Source: Ignavibacteria bacterium (lineage in GTDB: Bacteria; Bacteroidota; Ignavibacteria; Kapaibacteriales; UBA4661). Taken from it: a stretch of DNA of 64,000 nt. Positions 1 to 10,051 of this stretch are shown in pieces. The notes beneath the pieces are model-generated. The model saw only the letters and a program-made list of their open reading frames with translations, had not been told where the DNA came from and made no database searches. Where the stretch lies: the NCBI GenBank assembly GCA_014654705.1, contig JACVZY010000051.1:124001-188000 (forward strand), in the 5' to 3' direction. Made by a program: the position numbers and the translations under genes. How positions within the stretch are numbered: position 1 is the first letter of the stretch; the number at the start of each line of letters is the position of its first letter.

Positions 1-86
1 ACGCAAAATTATACTCTTCGATTGAAATCAGCTACGATGTCGTACACTAAAGTGTTTCAAGTACAAAAATAGTACGACGTGTTCAT

Positions 87-389
87 CTAGTCCAGTAATG
101 GTGGTTCAATCGTTTCCCAATCGTCCTCGTCGTGAAGATTCACAAACGATACGCCACATTGCTTATTGAATAAGCGGTAAAGGTCGCTGACAAGCTCCTC
201 AAATGTAGCATCTTCCGCACCACAAGTTTTTCGCCCAAAACCGATATACACTGTCAGGGAATTACCTTCTTCATTATTCCGCAAGATAATATCGTCGCCT
301 TCACGTGCAACTTGTGCCATTCGTTCGACAATGACACGGCACTTCTGCTCAAGGGTGAGTGCTGGTTTGGAGCGTTGTTGAGTGCTCAT
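87..389 (-). CDS. Small hypothetical protein (100 aa)
   Basis: I do not recognise this protein. It is 100 residues, acidic at the C-terminus (DEDDWETIEPP), with no signal peptide and no membrane segment, so it is probably a soluble cytoplasmic protein. The mixed hydrophobic/charged pattern (for example DDIILRNNEEGNSLTVYIGF) reads as a folded alpha/beta domain rather than a shadow frame. It starts at an ATG and lies on the same strand as, and about 170 bp downstream of, the cytidylate kinase gene. That gap is long enough for separate transcription. No function is proposed. Confidence 0.6.
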   Translation of the reverse strand: MSTQQRSKPALTLEQKCRVIVERMAQVAREGDDIILRNNEEGNSLTVYIGFGRKTCGAEDATFEELVSDLYRLFNKQCGVSFVNLHDEDDWETIEPPLLD

Positions 390-561
390 AGTATTTCGTC
401 AAAAATGAAGTCGGCGGTGGTGAAACGTGCAATAGCAAAGCTCAAACGTAGGAAGTACATAGTTTATCAAAGAGATACAGTCGTCAAAGGTGGAGTACAT
501 CATACGATAAAATCGCACGATAAATATACAATTTTTTGTGGTTTCACCGCAACTCGTTTTT

Positions 562-1287
562 CTAGCTGTTTTTGTCTATGCGCTCGCGGGCAAGTATCAA
601 AATACGCTCGGTTTGCTCATCAATACTCAATTGCGAGGTGTCAATTTCTATTGCATCGAAGGCTTTGCGGAGCGGACTGACAAGGCGCTCAGTATCTTGC
701 TTATCGCGTTCGCCGATTTGGTGACACATTTCTTCTAGCGTCATTCTTTCGTCATCCGGTTTACTGCTGTCTGTGCCCGCAAGTTCTGCCAAACGCCGTT
801 TTGCCCGTTCCTCCAGTGAGGCAATTAAAAACACTTTTAATTCAGCTTCGGGAAAAACTACTGTGCCGATGTCGCGTCCATCCATGACGACACCACCATT
901 TTGACCCATTTCGCGCTGACGCTTCGTCATTGCTTCGCGCACCGAAGGGAGTGCGCTGACGGCACTGACCATCTTCGTTACCTCCGGCGAGCGAATTTCG
1001 TTGGTTACGTCCTCGCGCCCCAGAATCGTGCGCTGTCCATCCGGCGAAACCGTTAATTCTAGGCGATATTCCTGTACAATCGGTGCCAAATCTGAGTTTG
1101 TCAGCGAACGCTCTTCTCTGAGCGCAGCGAGCGTAATAGCGCGATACATCGCTCCGGTGTCAATGTAGATATAACCAAGCGCTTCGGCTACGCGGCGTGC
1201 TGTGGTGCTTTTGCCCGACCCCGCCGGACCGTCGAGAGCAATGATAATACCTTTTGAGGGTGGAGTATGCAATGGTGCCGTCTTCAT
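562..1287 (-). CDS. cmk: Cytidylate kinase
   Basis: Phosphorylates CMP and dCMP with ATP in pyrimidine nucleotide salvage; cytosolic. The P-loop GPAGSGKST lies at residues 20-28, followed by the substrate-binding stretch IDTGAMYRA and the family motif MDGRDIGTVVFP in the middle of the protein; the C-terminal third carries the usual LID and helical region. I chose the ATG at 1287 (241 aa) because the longer reading frame, back to 1434, adds about 49 residues with no family resemblance and overlaps the end of the upstream phosphatase gene. It follows that gene by 37 bp on the same strand, so the two may be cotranscribed. The family and function are secure. Confidence 0.95.
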   Translation of the reverse strand: MKTAPLHTPPSKGIIIALDGPAGSGKSTTARRVAEALGYIYIDTGAMYRAITLAALREERSLTNSDLAPIVQEYRLELTVSPDGQRTILGREDVTNEIRSPEVTKMVSAVSALPSVREAMTKRQREMGQNGGVVMDGRDIGTVVFPEAELKVFLIASLEERAKRRLAELAGTDSSKPDDERMTLEEMCHQIGERDKQDTERLVSPLRKAFDAIEIDTSQLSIDEQTERILILARERIDKNS

Positions 1288-1324
1288 AAAATAGTACAAA
1301 ACAAGTGATGGCGAAGAATGTATC

Positions 1325-2035
1325 TCAAAAATTCGTCGCAATATCCGTAATTGCCCGCACATCCGCAAAATTTTCCACGACGTATTCCGCCCCTGCCGAG
1401 CGTAGTGTTTCCATGCTGACCGTTCCCGTCGCAACGGCTAGAGTCTTGATTCCATTTGCTTTGGCGCAATGAATATCGTTCAGTGTGTCGCCGATAATGA
1501 GCGTGTTTTCGGGGGAAAACTTTTTTCCACTATTGGTAAAATGGTTGTAATGCTTGTTTGCTCTGTGAAGTGCAATCGGCGGCAACATTGCTCGGTCAAT
1601 ATGGTCTGAACCAAAAGCACCAATGGGAAAATGTCCATCCAGCCCGTGCGGACGCAGCTTGAGATATGCTGTTGTTTCTAGATTCCCTGTGAGCAGCGCC
1701 AGTGCAACGTCTTCCCGTGCCGCCAGCGTCTCGACGAGCACACGCACTCCTTCCAGGAGCCGCATAGTTTCTGGATTGGACAGTGGTTCGGTGTGTGCGG
1801 TCAGCGTCACTTGTATTTTTTCTCTCTGCTCTTCTACAATTGTTGTCGGCAAACTCAGTGCTTGTGCTACTTCTGTCATAATTTGATAGTCCGTCTTGCC
1901 GCCCAACTGGAACTCAAAATCCGGCGGCAGCACAATAGAAAATATCTCCTCAACGACGCGCCGAAGCATGGCGCGAGAAGCTGTACGTTCCACAGAAACA
2001 AGTGTACCGTCAATATCAAACAACAAAAGTCTCAT
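1325..2035 (-). CDS. HAD-family hydrolase (phosphoglycolate-phosphatase-like)
   Basis: A 236-residue haloacid-dehalogenase-superfamily phosphatase. Motif I is FDIDGT with the nucleophile Asp7 and the acid/base Asp9. The cap domain follows (residues about 18-85), motif II is the ALLTGN stretch, and motif IV is IIGDTLNDIHCAKANG, which supplies the Mg-binding aspartates. The small helical cap and the overall length fit the phosphoglycolate phosphatase / beta-phosphoglucomutase-like subfamily, but the substrate cannot be read from the sequence. It sits 37 bp upstream of cmk on the same strand and about 40 bp downstream of the end of the large VWA/OmpA gene. A house-cleaning role on phosphorylated metabolites is an inference only. 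Confidence 0.88.
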   Translation of the reverse strand: MRLLLFDIDGTLVSVERTASRAMLRRVVEEIFSIVLPPDFEFQLGGKTDYQIMTEVAQALSLPTTIVEEQREKIQVTLTAHTEPLSNPETMRLLEGVRVLVETLAAREDVALALLTGNLETTAYLKLRPHGLDGHFPIGAFGSDHIDRAMLPPIALHRANKHYNHFTNSGKKFSPENTLIIGDTLNDIHCAKANGIKTLAVATGTVSMETLRSAGAEYVVENFADVRAITDIATNF

Positions 2036-2074
2036 TTGCAGTTGAGAAAAATGATAGAAAGTGGTGAAAAGTTT

Positions 2075-5000
2075 TTACGGTTCAGAAGGATGGGCAAGTT
2101 TTTTACTTGTATTGCGAAGCATAATCTCTACCATGCGGCAGTAGAAGCGCCCTTCGGGCAGGTCGTTGTCGTAGAGCAGTACCGCTTCGCCCACACCATT
2201 CATGGTCTTGCGCGTGGCGCTCATTCCGGGCAACATGTCGGCAACAGTCTTTGCGCGGTCGGTGGAAAGGCGTTTATTGTACGCGGCATCGCCCACACGG
2301 TCGGTGTAGCCCAGGATGATTGCTTCGGTCTCCGGTTTGATGCGGCTTTTGACCACGTTAATAATTTGAGTGTTTTGATTATTGAGCGTGGCTTTGTCAA
2401 AGTCAAAGAACGTGAGCGCAAAACGGCTTATTTGCTCGTCGTGTGCTGTGTCTTTTGCAAAGGCAGTACCCTTCGCCGAGGAATCCCGCACCGTGCGAAC
2501 ATCACGCAATGATTCCAGCGAAACAAGTGTTGGTAAGGTCTGGGCAGCAATAAATTGCCCCGCACGATTGATAGCACGCAGACGGAATTGCATCCGCGCT
2601 GTCTTGGCGACTGCTCCAATACCCTGCAAATCAGCACCGCTGAGGCGATAATCAAGCGTTGCAGGTGGCGTGCCTGCGCCCGAAAGCGTCGTAATAATGC
2701 GTTGTTTGCCTGATGATGATGGTGGCGTCGTAGGCGCTCCGGCTGGTGCTGCCAGAAGATCTAGTGACCATTCGGTAATATCTTCCTGCGATGTTGCCAT
2801 ACAGGAAAGCCTTACAATATCAGGCTCGGCAGTCCAAAGCACCTCGTCGCTGGCAACAGGCGACATTGCATCTTGCGGTTCAAGCAGAATTTCTACGCGC
2901 CTGTTCTCGGCAGCACCGTCACTGTCTGTGTTGTTCGATGCGCGTTCCGGCTTGTTTCGGGCTTGCGCTTTCAGTCGTTTTTCGTCAATACCCCACGTGG
3001 CTGTGAGGTATCGGCGCACTGCTTCGGCACGCTCTTGTGAAAGGCGCATATTACCTCGCTCTGCGGCAACATCGCTATTGCAGCCGATAATTCGTGCAGT
3101 GAGCCTAGCATCATCACGAAGGCGCTTCCCAAAAATGTTCAGCACGTGGTAATAGTTGTCAATGCCACGTACTTGCTTGGCTTTCAGGCTTGCTGCTGTT
3201 ACAGTCTGCATCAGATTTGTTTCGGTAAATTCTCGTGTTTGCTCGCGGCTGAGTGGGCGGTAGCGAACAGGGATTTCAGAGGAGTTCTCCTCGAAAAACA
3301 CGTAGTTCAGAAGTGGACGAATAAGTGTGGTACGCACTTCCCGTGCCTTGAGCGTGTCTCCCACGCCAAGGGCAAACGTCGCGCCGGTATTGTCTAAAAA
3401 CGTTGCGCTTACTGAAGCACTAATCTCTGCTGCCACTCCTTCGCCGAGAATCGGCATGATGACAGGCTTTTGCACCCCCGCAATTTCTATACGGATTCCG
3501 CCATTTGCCACACCCACGTTCACGGGCGCAAAAGATATTTTTGCAACTAGACTATCGCCAGCACTAAGGCTCAAGGGCGCACGTCTGCTCAGGGAAAGCG
3601 AAAATTGCTCGGTGTCGGGTCCCGATTTCTGTAAGCGAGTAATAGTCATGGGAAGTGTTCCCGTATTGCGCAGTACCGTTATGGTTGTGTCAAATGTTCG
3701 GCGCAGAAGTCGTGCTCCAAAACTAAGTGCCGGAGCACTCTCGAAGCCTTTGGCGTTGCTCTCCCCGCGAATGATGGTGCGTAGTGTGTCTGTCCAGGTA
3801 ATGACTTCGAGAGTTGCGCTTCGTTGCCCACGCTCTTTTGGTGCAAAACGAAACTCCAGTGCTTTGGCGCTGTCGCTTGGTACATCGAAGGGTGGCAAGC
3901 CTGAAACAAGCGAGAAATCATCCGCATGAGCACCAACAAGACGAATTTCTTGTACCCTGACAACGGATTTATCAGGATTTGTCAGTATCGTGCAAACAGA
4001 ATCTCTCACCATACCCTGCATAATTGCTCCCATATTGACTTCGCGCAAGGTTGCGACAGGTGCGATAACATTAAAAACTTTCGATGTTGCTTCTTGTAAA
4101 TATCCCCCGCCGATATCCCAAATCCTCCCGACCGCATCAACGCCCGCTCCTACAATGCGGGAACCGTCGGGACTAAATTCTGCATGATGAAAGCCACCGG
4201 CTTCTGCCGGAAGTGTCAGTTCCAATGCGCCTGTTTGGGCATCCCACACACGCACCGCGCCATCGGCAGATGCCGTAACAATGCGCCTGCCATCAGGGCT
4301 GTACCGTGCTGACCAGACGTTCCCTTTGTGCTTCAACTTCAAGAGCTGTTTTTCGGTTTTTATATCCCAGATGCGAGCGGTCTGATCATTGCTTGCGGTC
4401 GCAATGCGCTGTTCATCAGGGCTGAAGCTGGCAAAGGTTACTTGGTCTTCGTGTCCGGCAAAGTATTTGATATTTGTTGTAGCGCCGCTCCAAAGTCGTG
4501 CGGTGTAGTCCCCACCTGCCGTGAGAACGAATTTACCATCGCGGCTGTACTGCGCGGAGTAGAGCCAGCCGGCAGCAAACATTGTGATAAAGCCGTGTGG
4601 GCGTAGTATCGTTCCTCTCCAACGAATAGCCATACCATTATCGGTCGTAGTTATAACCTCCGTGCCATCGGGCGAGAACGTTCCAAAAAGAAAGCGTTGC
4701 TGGTCTTGATTGGTAAATGATAGTTTTTCTGAGCCAAACATCTTTGCCTGGCTAAAAAAGAACTGCCGTAAGCCCTGTCCGTAGGAAGTGTTCAGGAGAG
4801 AGCCTGTTTCGGCATCCCAGAGGCGAATGGTGTTATCGTAGCTGGTTGTGAGTACGCGCTTTTCATCGGGACTAAATTCGGCTGAAGAGACAAAATTTCC
4901 ATGCCCCTCGAAGGACTGGAGTACTGTGCCTGTGTAGGCATCAAAAATCTTTGCTGTGCGGTCGGCACTTGATGTTAGCACCTTTGAGCCATCTTTGTTG

Positions 5001-6703
5001 AACATTGCGGTAAATAATGACCCCGCGTGTGCATCAAGGGTTACAGCAGCTTCTACCGAAACTTCTTTTGGTATCCAGACCTGCTGGGCGCGGACAATCA
5101 TTGGTCGTGCATTGCCGGAAAGCAGGCGAGCGGAGGAAACAGGCGGCACACGCCATGGAGAGCGCAGTCCGTTGGTCTTGGGCGTAATGGGCAGCCACGA
5201 GACGCCCATATCAAGGCTGTAATCCAACGCAACATTCTCCGACGGCATAATCCCTGACCAAGCGATAACGGTATCTGCACCGGAGTACAGCGTTGAAGCG
5301 CCTTCCGGTAGCGTTACTTGCATTTGCTGCGTGGCGGCAGCTTGTTTGTTGCCATAGACAGCACGGGCAAAAATTGAGACCGGAGCGCACAAATCGGTAC
5401 GAACATCGATGCGGGCTATATGCGGCACGGAATCTATGCCCGTGAAGCCGACGGTGAAGGTTGCTGTTTCGTCTGCTTCGATGCGAAGCGGGAATTTCAA
5501 ACCGCCAACGTCGAAAAGGGCATTATTGGTTTCAATGCCAAGAATGGTAACAGGCTGATAGGTTGCTTTGAGAGTGATGCGCTGCCCTTGCGAATTCCCC
5601 ACTCCCACATCGCGGAAGGTGAGCGAGCGTGGCGTGGGGGCGATGCGAATAAGTGAAGAAGCGGGCGCAACATAACGAACTGTTGCCGAAGTCGCACCCG
5701 TTGTAAATTTAGCACTGTTGCTGATACGCACAACGGCATCTCGGTCGAGTGTGCATCCTGCTTTGCTTGCCCATGTAATTGTTGCAGGCTGAATATTCTG
5801 CGTTTGAAAAAGAATACGGCGATAAATACTCGTAAGTGCCTCGCGCTCGGTGATATTCTCAAACCAAGCACCACCAGTGCTGTCGGCAATAGCTCGCAGC
5901 ACGGGAGGCATTTTCATTCCAAGCGTTATACAATAGACCGTAATGCTATCTTTGCGAGCTGCATCAATAATTTTTCGCTCCGAACCGCCGCCCAGCCCGT
6001 CGGTAACAAACACGACGATACGGCGATTTTGCCCCCGTCGCGCCATACTAAGCGCTCCGGTCATCGGTTCGATAAAACCTTTGTCATAGTCCGTGCCGTT
6101 CAAAGGCTTCAGCGTTTGCAGGGCATTCAATAATTTGGTGCGTGAGTGCGTAAAATCTTGATTGAGATAGCTGTTGTCATCAAAGCTGGAAAAGGCGCAC
6201 TCCGACACATCAAGTGCAATTGTCCGTACCCAGTCAGCACCTGCTTCTTGAGCGAGGAAAATACGACCATCCATCGTCATCGAGCCGGATACGTCCAGCG
6301 TCAGAACAGCAGAGACCGGTTTGAAATCAAGTTCGCTTGGAAGTTCGACCGATACAATCTCACGTTCTGCACCGCTTTCAGTCAAAGAAAAATCTTCTTC
6401 CTTCAAGCCTGTAACCGGGCGACCATCCTTGCTAAGTACATAAAACTTTGCTTTCACGAGCGGGAAGCCCGATGCATCCGAATTGAAAACCGTGAAGGAC
6501 TGCGCGGACAAATGCTGGCAAGGTGCAGCAATGACCACGAAAAAGAAAGTCCACACAATAGCCAGGCACTGGGGACGGCAAGACGCGAAAAACGAAGGTA
6601 CAAGGTACATCATACAAGTACAGACACTAAACCAAAAATTCGATATTGTTATGATTGTTGTGCGAAAGATACGAAAAATGAAGCGCATCCAAAAACTCTG
6701 CAT
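2075..6703 (-). CDS. Secreted VWA - WD40 propeller - double OmpA-like protein
   Basis: A very large exported protein of about 1,512-1,542 residues. A hydrophobic signal segment (ending near APCQHLSAQ) precedes a von Willebrand A domain at about residues 125-300 with the MIDAS motif DVSGSM. Immunoglobulin-like segments follow, then a WD40-type propeller at about 556-866 with repeated blades of the form FSPDG...ARIWD. Two choice-of-anchor-like beta domains come next, and finally two OmpA-like domains (about 1138-1278 and 1421-1541). The first OmpA domain keeps LSQERAEAVRRYL and ENRRVEI; the second keeps GYTDRVGDAAYNKRLSTDRA but has CRMVEI instead of NRRVEI. The start is uncertain: the ATG at 6703 gives an unusually long N-terminus, while ATGs at 6613/6610 put the signal peptide first. 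The OmpA domains suggest a peptidoglycan-anchored periplasmic or outer-membrane location. Function unknown. Confidence 0.85.
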   Translation of the reverse strand: MQSFWMRFIFRIFRTTIITISNFWFSVCTCMMYLVPSFFASCRPQCLAIVWTFFFVVIAAPCQHLSAQSFTVFNSDASGFPLVKAKFYVLSKDGRPVTGLKEEDFSLTESGAEREIVSVELPSELDFKPVSAVLTLDVSGSMTMDGRIFLAQEAGADWVRTIALDVSECAFSSFDDNSYLNQDFTHSRTKLLNALQTLKPLNGTDYDKGFIEPMTGALSMARRGQNRRIVVFVTDGLGGGSERKIIDAARKDSITVYCITLGMKMPPVLRAIADSTGGAWFENITEREALTSIYRRILFQTQNIQPATITWASKAGCTLDRDAVVRISNSAKFTTGATSATVRYVAPASSLIRIAPTPRSLTFRDVGVGNSQGQRITLKATYQPVTILGIETNNALFDVGGLKFPLRIEADETATFTVGFTGIDSVPHIARIDVRTDLCAPVSIFARAVYGNKQAAATQQMQVTLPEGASTLYSGADTVIAWSGIMPSENVALDYSLDMGVSWLPITPKTNGLRSPWRVPPVSSARLLSGNARPMIVRAQQVWIPKEVSVEAAVTLDAHAGSLFTAMFNKDGSKVLTSSADRTAKIFDAYTGTVLQSFEGHGNFVSSAEFSPDEKRVLTTSYDNTIRLWDAETGSLLNTSYGQGLRQFFFSQAKMFGSEKLSFTNQDQQRFLFGTFSPDGTEVITTTDNGMAIRWRGTILRPHGFITMFAAGWLYSAQYSRDGKFVLTAGGDYTARLWSGATTNIKYFAGHEDQVTFASFSPDEQRIATASNDQTARIWDIKTEKQLLKLKHKGNVWSARYSPDGRRIVTASADGAVRVWDAQTGALELTLPAEAGGFHHAEFSPDGSRIVGAGVDAVGRIWDIGGGYLQEATSKVFNVIAPVATLREVNMGAIMQGMVRDSVCTILTNPDKSVVRVQEIRLVGAHADDFSLVSGLPPFDVPSDSAKALEFRFAPKERGQRSATLEVITWTDTLRTIIRGESNAKGFESAPALSFGARLLRRTFDTTITVLRNTGTLPMTITRLQKSGPDTEQFSLSLSRRAPLSLSAGDSLVAKISFAPVNVGVANGGIRIEIAGVQKPVIMPILGEGVAAEISASVSATFLDNTGATFALGVGDTLKAREVRTTLIRPLLNYVFFEENSSEIPVRYRPLSREQTREFTETNLMQTVTAASLKAKQVRGIDNYYHVLNIFGKRLRDDARLTARIIGCNSDVAAERGNMRLSQERAEAVRRYLTATWGIDEKRLKAQARNKPERASNNTDSDGAAENRRVEILLEPQDAMSPVASDEVLWTAEPDIVRLSCMATSQEDITEWSLDLLAAPAGAPTTPPSSSGKQRIITTLSGAGTPPATLDYRLSGADLQGIGAVAKTARMQFRLRAINRAGQFIAAQTLPTLVSLESLRDVRTVRDSSAKGTAFAKDTAHDEQISRFALTFFDFDKATLNNQNTQIINVVKSRIKPETEAIILGYTDRVGDAAYNKRLSTDRAKTVADMLPGMSATRKTMNGVGEAVLLYDNDLPEGRFYCRMVEIMLRNTSKKLAHPSEP

Positions 6704-6932
6704 AGGTGAAAAAGATGAAAAACCTGAATTTTGTGTGGCAGGTGCTTCTGCCGGTCATAACGCCTCGTCTTCCGTTCCCTGCGCTTCCCTTGTTTTTTTC
6801 GACGCTTCGCTGTTCTTTTGTTGTCTTGGAGTATCTTTCTGACGATGTTTGTATCAAGAACAAGCGACGACAACGACGGATTTGTAAGGCTGTTTATCAA
6901 CCAATTTTTCGGACATTTTTTAGACTACATCC

Positions 6933-8054
6933 ATGAAACCGCATTCACTCGCAATACTTTTGAAAAGCATGACATTATGTGCTTTTGCAGCAACCGCCAT
7001 TTCATGTAAGAAAGCGGACGGTAGCACCAAACCTGAATATCGGGCGCTTACCGAAGCCGTTTACGCATCGGGCGTGATTGCTCCGCGTGGCGAATATAAA
7101 GTTTTTGCTATGGCAGATGGTGTCATTACTCGCCGTGTGGTGGACGAGGGAAGCATTGTAAAAGCTGGCGACGTGCTGTTTCGCATTGACAACGACGAGC
7201 AGGCAGCCCGCATGAACGCTGCCCGCGATGTGTATCGCACGGCGCAGTCGAATTACAATCTCTCCTCACCTGCTCTTGCGGAGGCTGAATCATCATTGCG
7301 TTCGTCGCAATCAAAATTCAGCACCGATTCGGTACAGTTCGCCCGCGTGAGCGACTTGTTTGCCTCTAAAGCTATGACGCAAAGCGATTATGACAAGGCA
7401 AAACTTGCTTTCCAAGTCTCTCAAAATGACTTTGCTGCCGCCAAACAGCGCTATGAGCGTACAAAACGCCAGTTGTATGTGGACTTGCAAAATGCTGAGA
7501 GCCAATTCAAAGTGAGCGCGAAGCAAGAATCGAATGCACTGGTGAAAAGCTTGACCGACGGCATGGTGTATGAAGCATACAAGCAGCAAGGCGAGGCTGT
7601 GCGCCGCAATGACGCACTGGCTCTTATTGGGAGCGATCGCGAGGTCTATATTCGGCTCAGCGTGGATGAATTGGACATTCAAAAAATTCGTGTTGGGCAG
7701 GAAGTGCTGGTTAAAATTGACGTTTACAAAGATCGCACATTCAAAGCTCGTGTTGAGAAAATTTATCCGATGCTCACCAAGCAAGACCAATCTTTCCGTG
7801 TGGATGCGGCATTTACCGACACACTTCCCGAAAAATTTGTGGGCGTAACCGCCGAAGCAAATATCGTCATTAGCCGCAAAGAACGTACACTTGTGATACC
7901 GAAATCCCTTGTTCTCGCCGGTGATAGCGTTCTTATCAAAAATGCAGATGGCAATACAACAAAAGTGAAAATACGCAAGGGTGCAGAAAACTACGACGTT
8001 GTGGAGGTCTTGGACGGACTGAGCGATAGTAGCCAACTTGTTGTGAAAAAATAA
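6933..8054 (+). CDS. HlyD/MacA-like efflux periplasmic adaptor lipoprotein
   Basis: A 373-residue membrane-fusion protein. The signal peptide ends in a lipobox (TAISC, lipidated Cys25), so it is a lipoprotein. The first half of the biotinyl-lipoyl-like domain is at about 53-85 (VFAMADGVITRRVVDEG), a long alpha-helical hairpin runs from about 90 to 205, and the second lipoyl half (DGMVYEAYKQQGEAV) and beta-barrel domain follow to about 315. In MacAB-type systems this protein links an inner-membrane ABC permease to an outer-membrane channel. An FtsX/MacB-like permease and ATPase lie downstream at 10052-12079, on the far side of a chemoreceptor gene; no TolC gene is in the window. The pairing is inferred from context. 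Confidence 0.88.
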   Translation: MKPHSLAILLKSMTLCAFAATAISCKKADGSTKPEYRALTEAVYASGVIAPRGEYKVFAMADGVITRRVVDEGSIVKAGDVLFRIDNDEQAARMNAARDVYRTAQSNYNLSSPALAEAESSLRSSQSKFSTDSVQFARVSDLFASKAMTQSDYDKAKLAFQVSQNDFAAAKQRYERTKRQLYVDLQNAESQFKVSAKQESNALVKSLTDGMVYEAYKQQGEAVRRNDALALIGSDREVYIRLSVDELDIQKIRVGQEVLVKIDVYKDRTFKARVEKIYPMLTKQDQSFRVDAAFTDTLPEKFVGVTAEANIVISRKERTLVIPKSLVLAGDSVLIKNADGNTTKVKIRKGAENYDVVEVLDGLSDSSQLVVKK

Positions 8055-8190
8055 CAGAATTAGGGCTTTCGCAAGTATGGTATGCAAGGGGCTAAAGACC
8101 CCCTGTTAAATAATAACTTAGCAACAAGGGATTCTAAGCACTTGCCCACAAAAGTAACAGAATCTTACTACCATTCTCTATATCATCGCT

Positions 8191-9975
8191 ATGCAAGCAT
8201 TTCTTCTTCGGTTTATCCCTGCCACGTTGCAGCACGACGTACAGACCTTGCGCCGCTCGTTGTTAGTGGTCGCCTCAGCAACGCTTCTTTCGGGATTCTT
8301 TTTTCTGCAAGCTCTTCGCAGCTCAGTGATGATGCTCACGGGAATGGATGCGGGTATGAGTGATTTTATCAAACTGCTCCCGCTTGCTGTCGTGGCTGGC
8401 GTTTTGGCGGGTATGGTGCCGTTTATTCTTCGCGCAACTTCTTCCGTCAGAACCTCGGCAACAGTATTGCTTATAGTTTTTACCGTAGCCGTGACGACTC
8501 TGGCGACCTTTACCGGCGGCACGACAAGTCCACTTCGTTACTTGCTTGGGATTGTACCGCTCTTGGCGACGAGCTTTTATGGTTCGCGGGGTGGTGGGCT
8601 GTGGTTCGGTATTTCTGCGACTATCGTCATCATTTTTTACAGCCTTCATAGCGCGGGCATTGTTCTACCGATGCTCGTTCCACCTTCTGCCGCAGAGCTT
8701 TTTACGATGAGTGTTGTGATTATGCTTCTTCTGCTCTTGCTTGTCATTGGGAATATTCTCGAAAAAACACAAGAGCAAACAACTACAATGCTGGAGGAAA
8801 TACGCACCAAAGCGGATGCTCAGGCAGCAAAGGACTACGCGGAACTTGCCGCAATGAAAGCCGAAAATGAGCGCCGCGCTTCTCACGACCTTGCGGCAAT
8901 GCAAGCACAAAAGGAGTATTTAGCTCAAAGCGTAGATTCAATGCTACGTGCGACCGAACGCCTTGCGAATGGCGATTTAACCATTCATCTTGATTCTACG
9001 CAGAATGATGACATTGCACGACTTTTCGACGGGCTGAACAAAAGCGTAGCAACAATGCGCGAAATGCTGGGGCAAATTCTGTTGTCGCTCGGCGATACCG
9101 TTCAGACGGCAAGCGAAGTCAGCAGTACAGTGCACCAAATGGCAGTCGGTACAATCGAAGGTGCAACGCAGGTGCAGCAGTCAACAGCAGCCGTGCAGCA
9201 GATGTCGGATGTTATCGCCGATAATACGCGCCAAACTTCGACCGCAGCCTTTGAAGCAGCAGAAGCACACGGCGAAGCAGAGCGCGGCGGAAGTGTGATG
9301 CAAAACATGGTCGAGAATGTGCGCAATATCGGTGCGGTCGTGATGGAATCTTCTTCAACGGTTAGTATTTTGGGCAAACGCAGTGAGGAAATTGGCGAAA
9401 TCGTTTCTACCATTGATGAAATTGCCGACCAAACGAATCTTCTGGCACTGAATGCTGCCATTGAAGCCGCACGAGCGGGCGATGCGGGGCGCGGCTTTGC
9501 TGTGGTCGCCGATGAAGTCCGTAAGCTCGCCGAGCGTACACAAAAAGCGACGAAGGAAATTTCCGGTATGATAGCCGTGATTCAGCACGAAATGGGCGAT
9601 GCTGTCCGGGCTATGGCACGCGGGAAGCAACTTGTGGACGAAAGCGGTTCGCTTATCAGCGCGACCACAAATACTTTTGACACAATCGTTCGCAAAACCG
9701 CACACGTCTCAGATATTATGTCCCAAGTGGCAAGCGCCAGTGAGGAGCAAGCCGCGACCAGTACGCAGATAGCGGGAAATATGCAAACCATTGCCGGGCT
9801 TATCAGTGAAGCCAGCGCAGGCACGAATCAAATTGCAGCGACGATAGAATCGCTTGCTTCGCAGACGATGGAAGTGCAGGCGCTTGTGGGGCGATTCCGC
9901 ATTGACGCGCACGGTGCGGAATCGCATGGCGCACGGCATCTTGTCCCTGCGCAAAACCCTAAACGTCTGCGCTAA
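8191..9975 (+). CDS. Methyl-accepting chemotaxis protein with multi-TM sensor region
   Basis: A 594-residue chemoreceptor-type protein. About six hydrophobic helices lie between residues 22 and 192 and replace the usual large periplasmic ligand-binding domain. A charged linker/coiled coil follows (about 195-245), then a HAMP-like segment (about 240-290, [16 protein letters not shown]), and the cytoplasmic signalling domain to about 575. The highly conserved hairpin tip, [20 protein letters not shown] followed by [18 protein letters not shown], is intact at about 412-445, so coupling to CheA/CheW is plausible. No che genes are in the window. It lies between the HlyD-like adaptor (136 bp upstream) and the ABC permease (76 bp downstream), all on one strand. 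What it senses is unknown; a membrane-embedded sensing mode is inferred. Confidence 0.92.
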   Translation: MQAFLLRFIPATLQHDVQTLRRSLLVVASATLLSGFFFLQALRSSVMMLTGMDAGMSDFIKLLPLAVVAGVLAGMVPFILRATSSVRTSATVLLIVFTVAVTTLATFTGGTTSPLRYLLGIVPLLATSFYGSRGGGLWFGISATIVIIFYSLHSAGIVLPMLVPPSAAELFTMSVVIMLLLLLLVIGNILEKTQEQTTTMLEEIRTKADAQAAKDYAELAAMKAENERRASHDLAAMQAQKEYLAQSVDSMLRATERLANGDLTIHLDSTQNDDIARLFDGLNKSVATMREMLGQILLSLGDTVQTASEVSSTVHQMAVGTIEGATQVQQSTAAVQQMSDVIADNTRQTSTAAFEAAEAHGEAERGGSVMQNMVENVRNIGAVVMESSSTVSILGKRSEEIGEIVSTIDEIADQTNLLALNAAIEAARAGDAGRGFAVVADEVRKLAERTQKATKEISGMIAVIQHEMGDAVRAMARGKQLVDESGSLISATTNTFDTIVRKTAHVSDIMSQVASASEEQAATSTQIAGNMQTIAGLISEASAGTNQIAATIESLASQTMEVQALVGRFRIDAHGAESHGARHLVPAQNPKRLR

Positions 9976-10051
9976 CATTGCTTTTCACATCAAGCAGCTG
10001 ATGTCCTATTTAGTAGTAACAACACTCAAAATTTACCATTCCTCTTCCGTC

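Noticed and set aside
1793-2512. Plus-strand open frame across the junction of the HAD and VWA genes
   Set aside because: It crosses two solid minus-strand genes and lacks protein-like composition.
8086-8108. GGGG...CCCC hairpin between the HlyD-like gene and the chemoreceptor gene
   Set aside because: The stem is only about 4-5 bp and no T-run follows, so I do not call a terminator.
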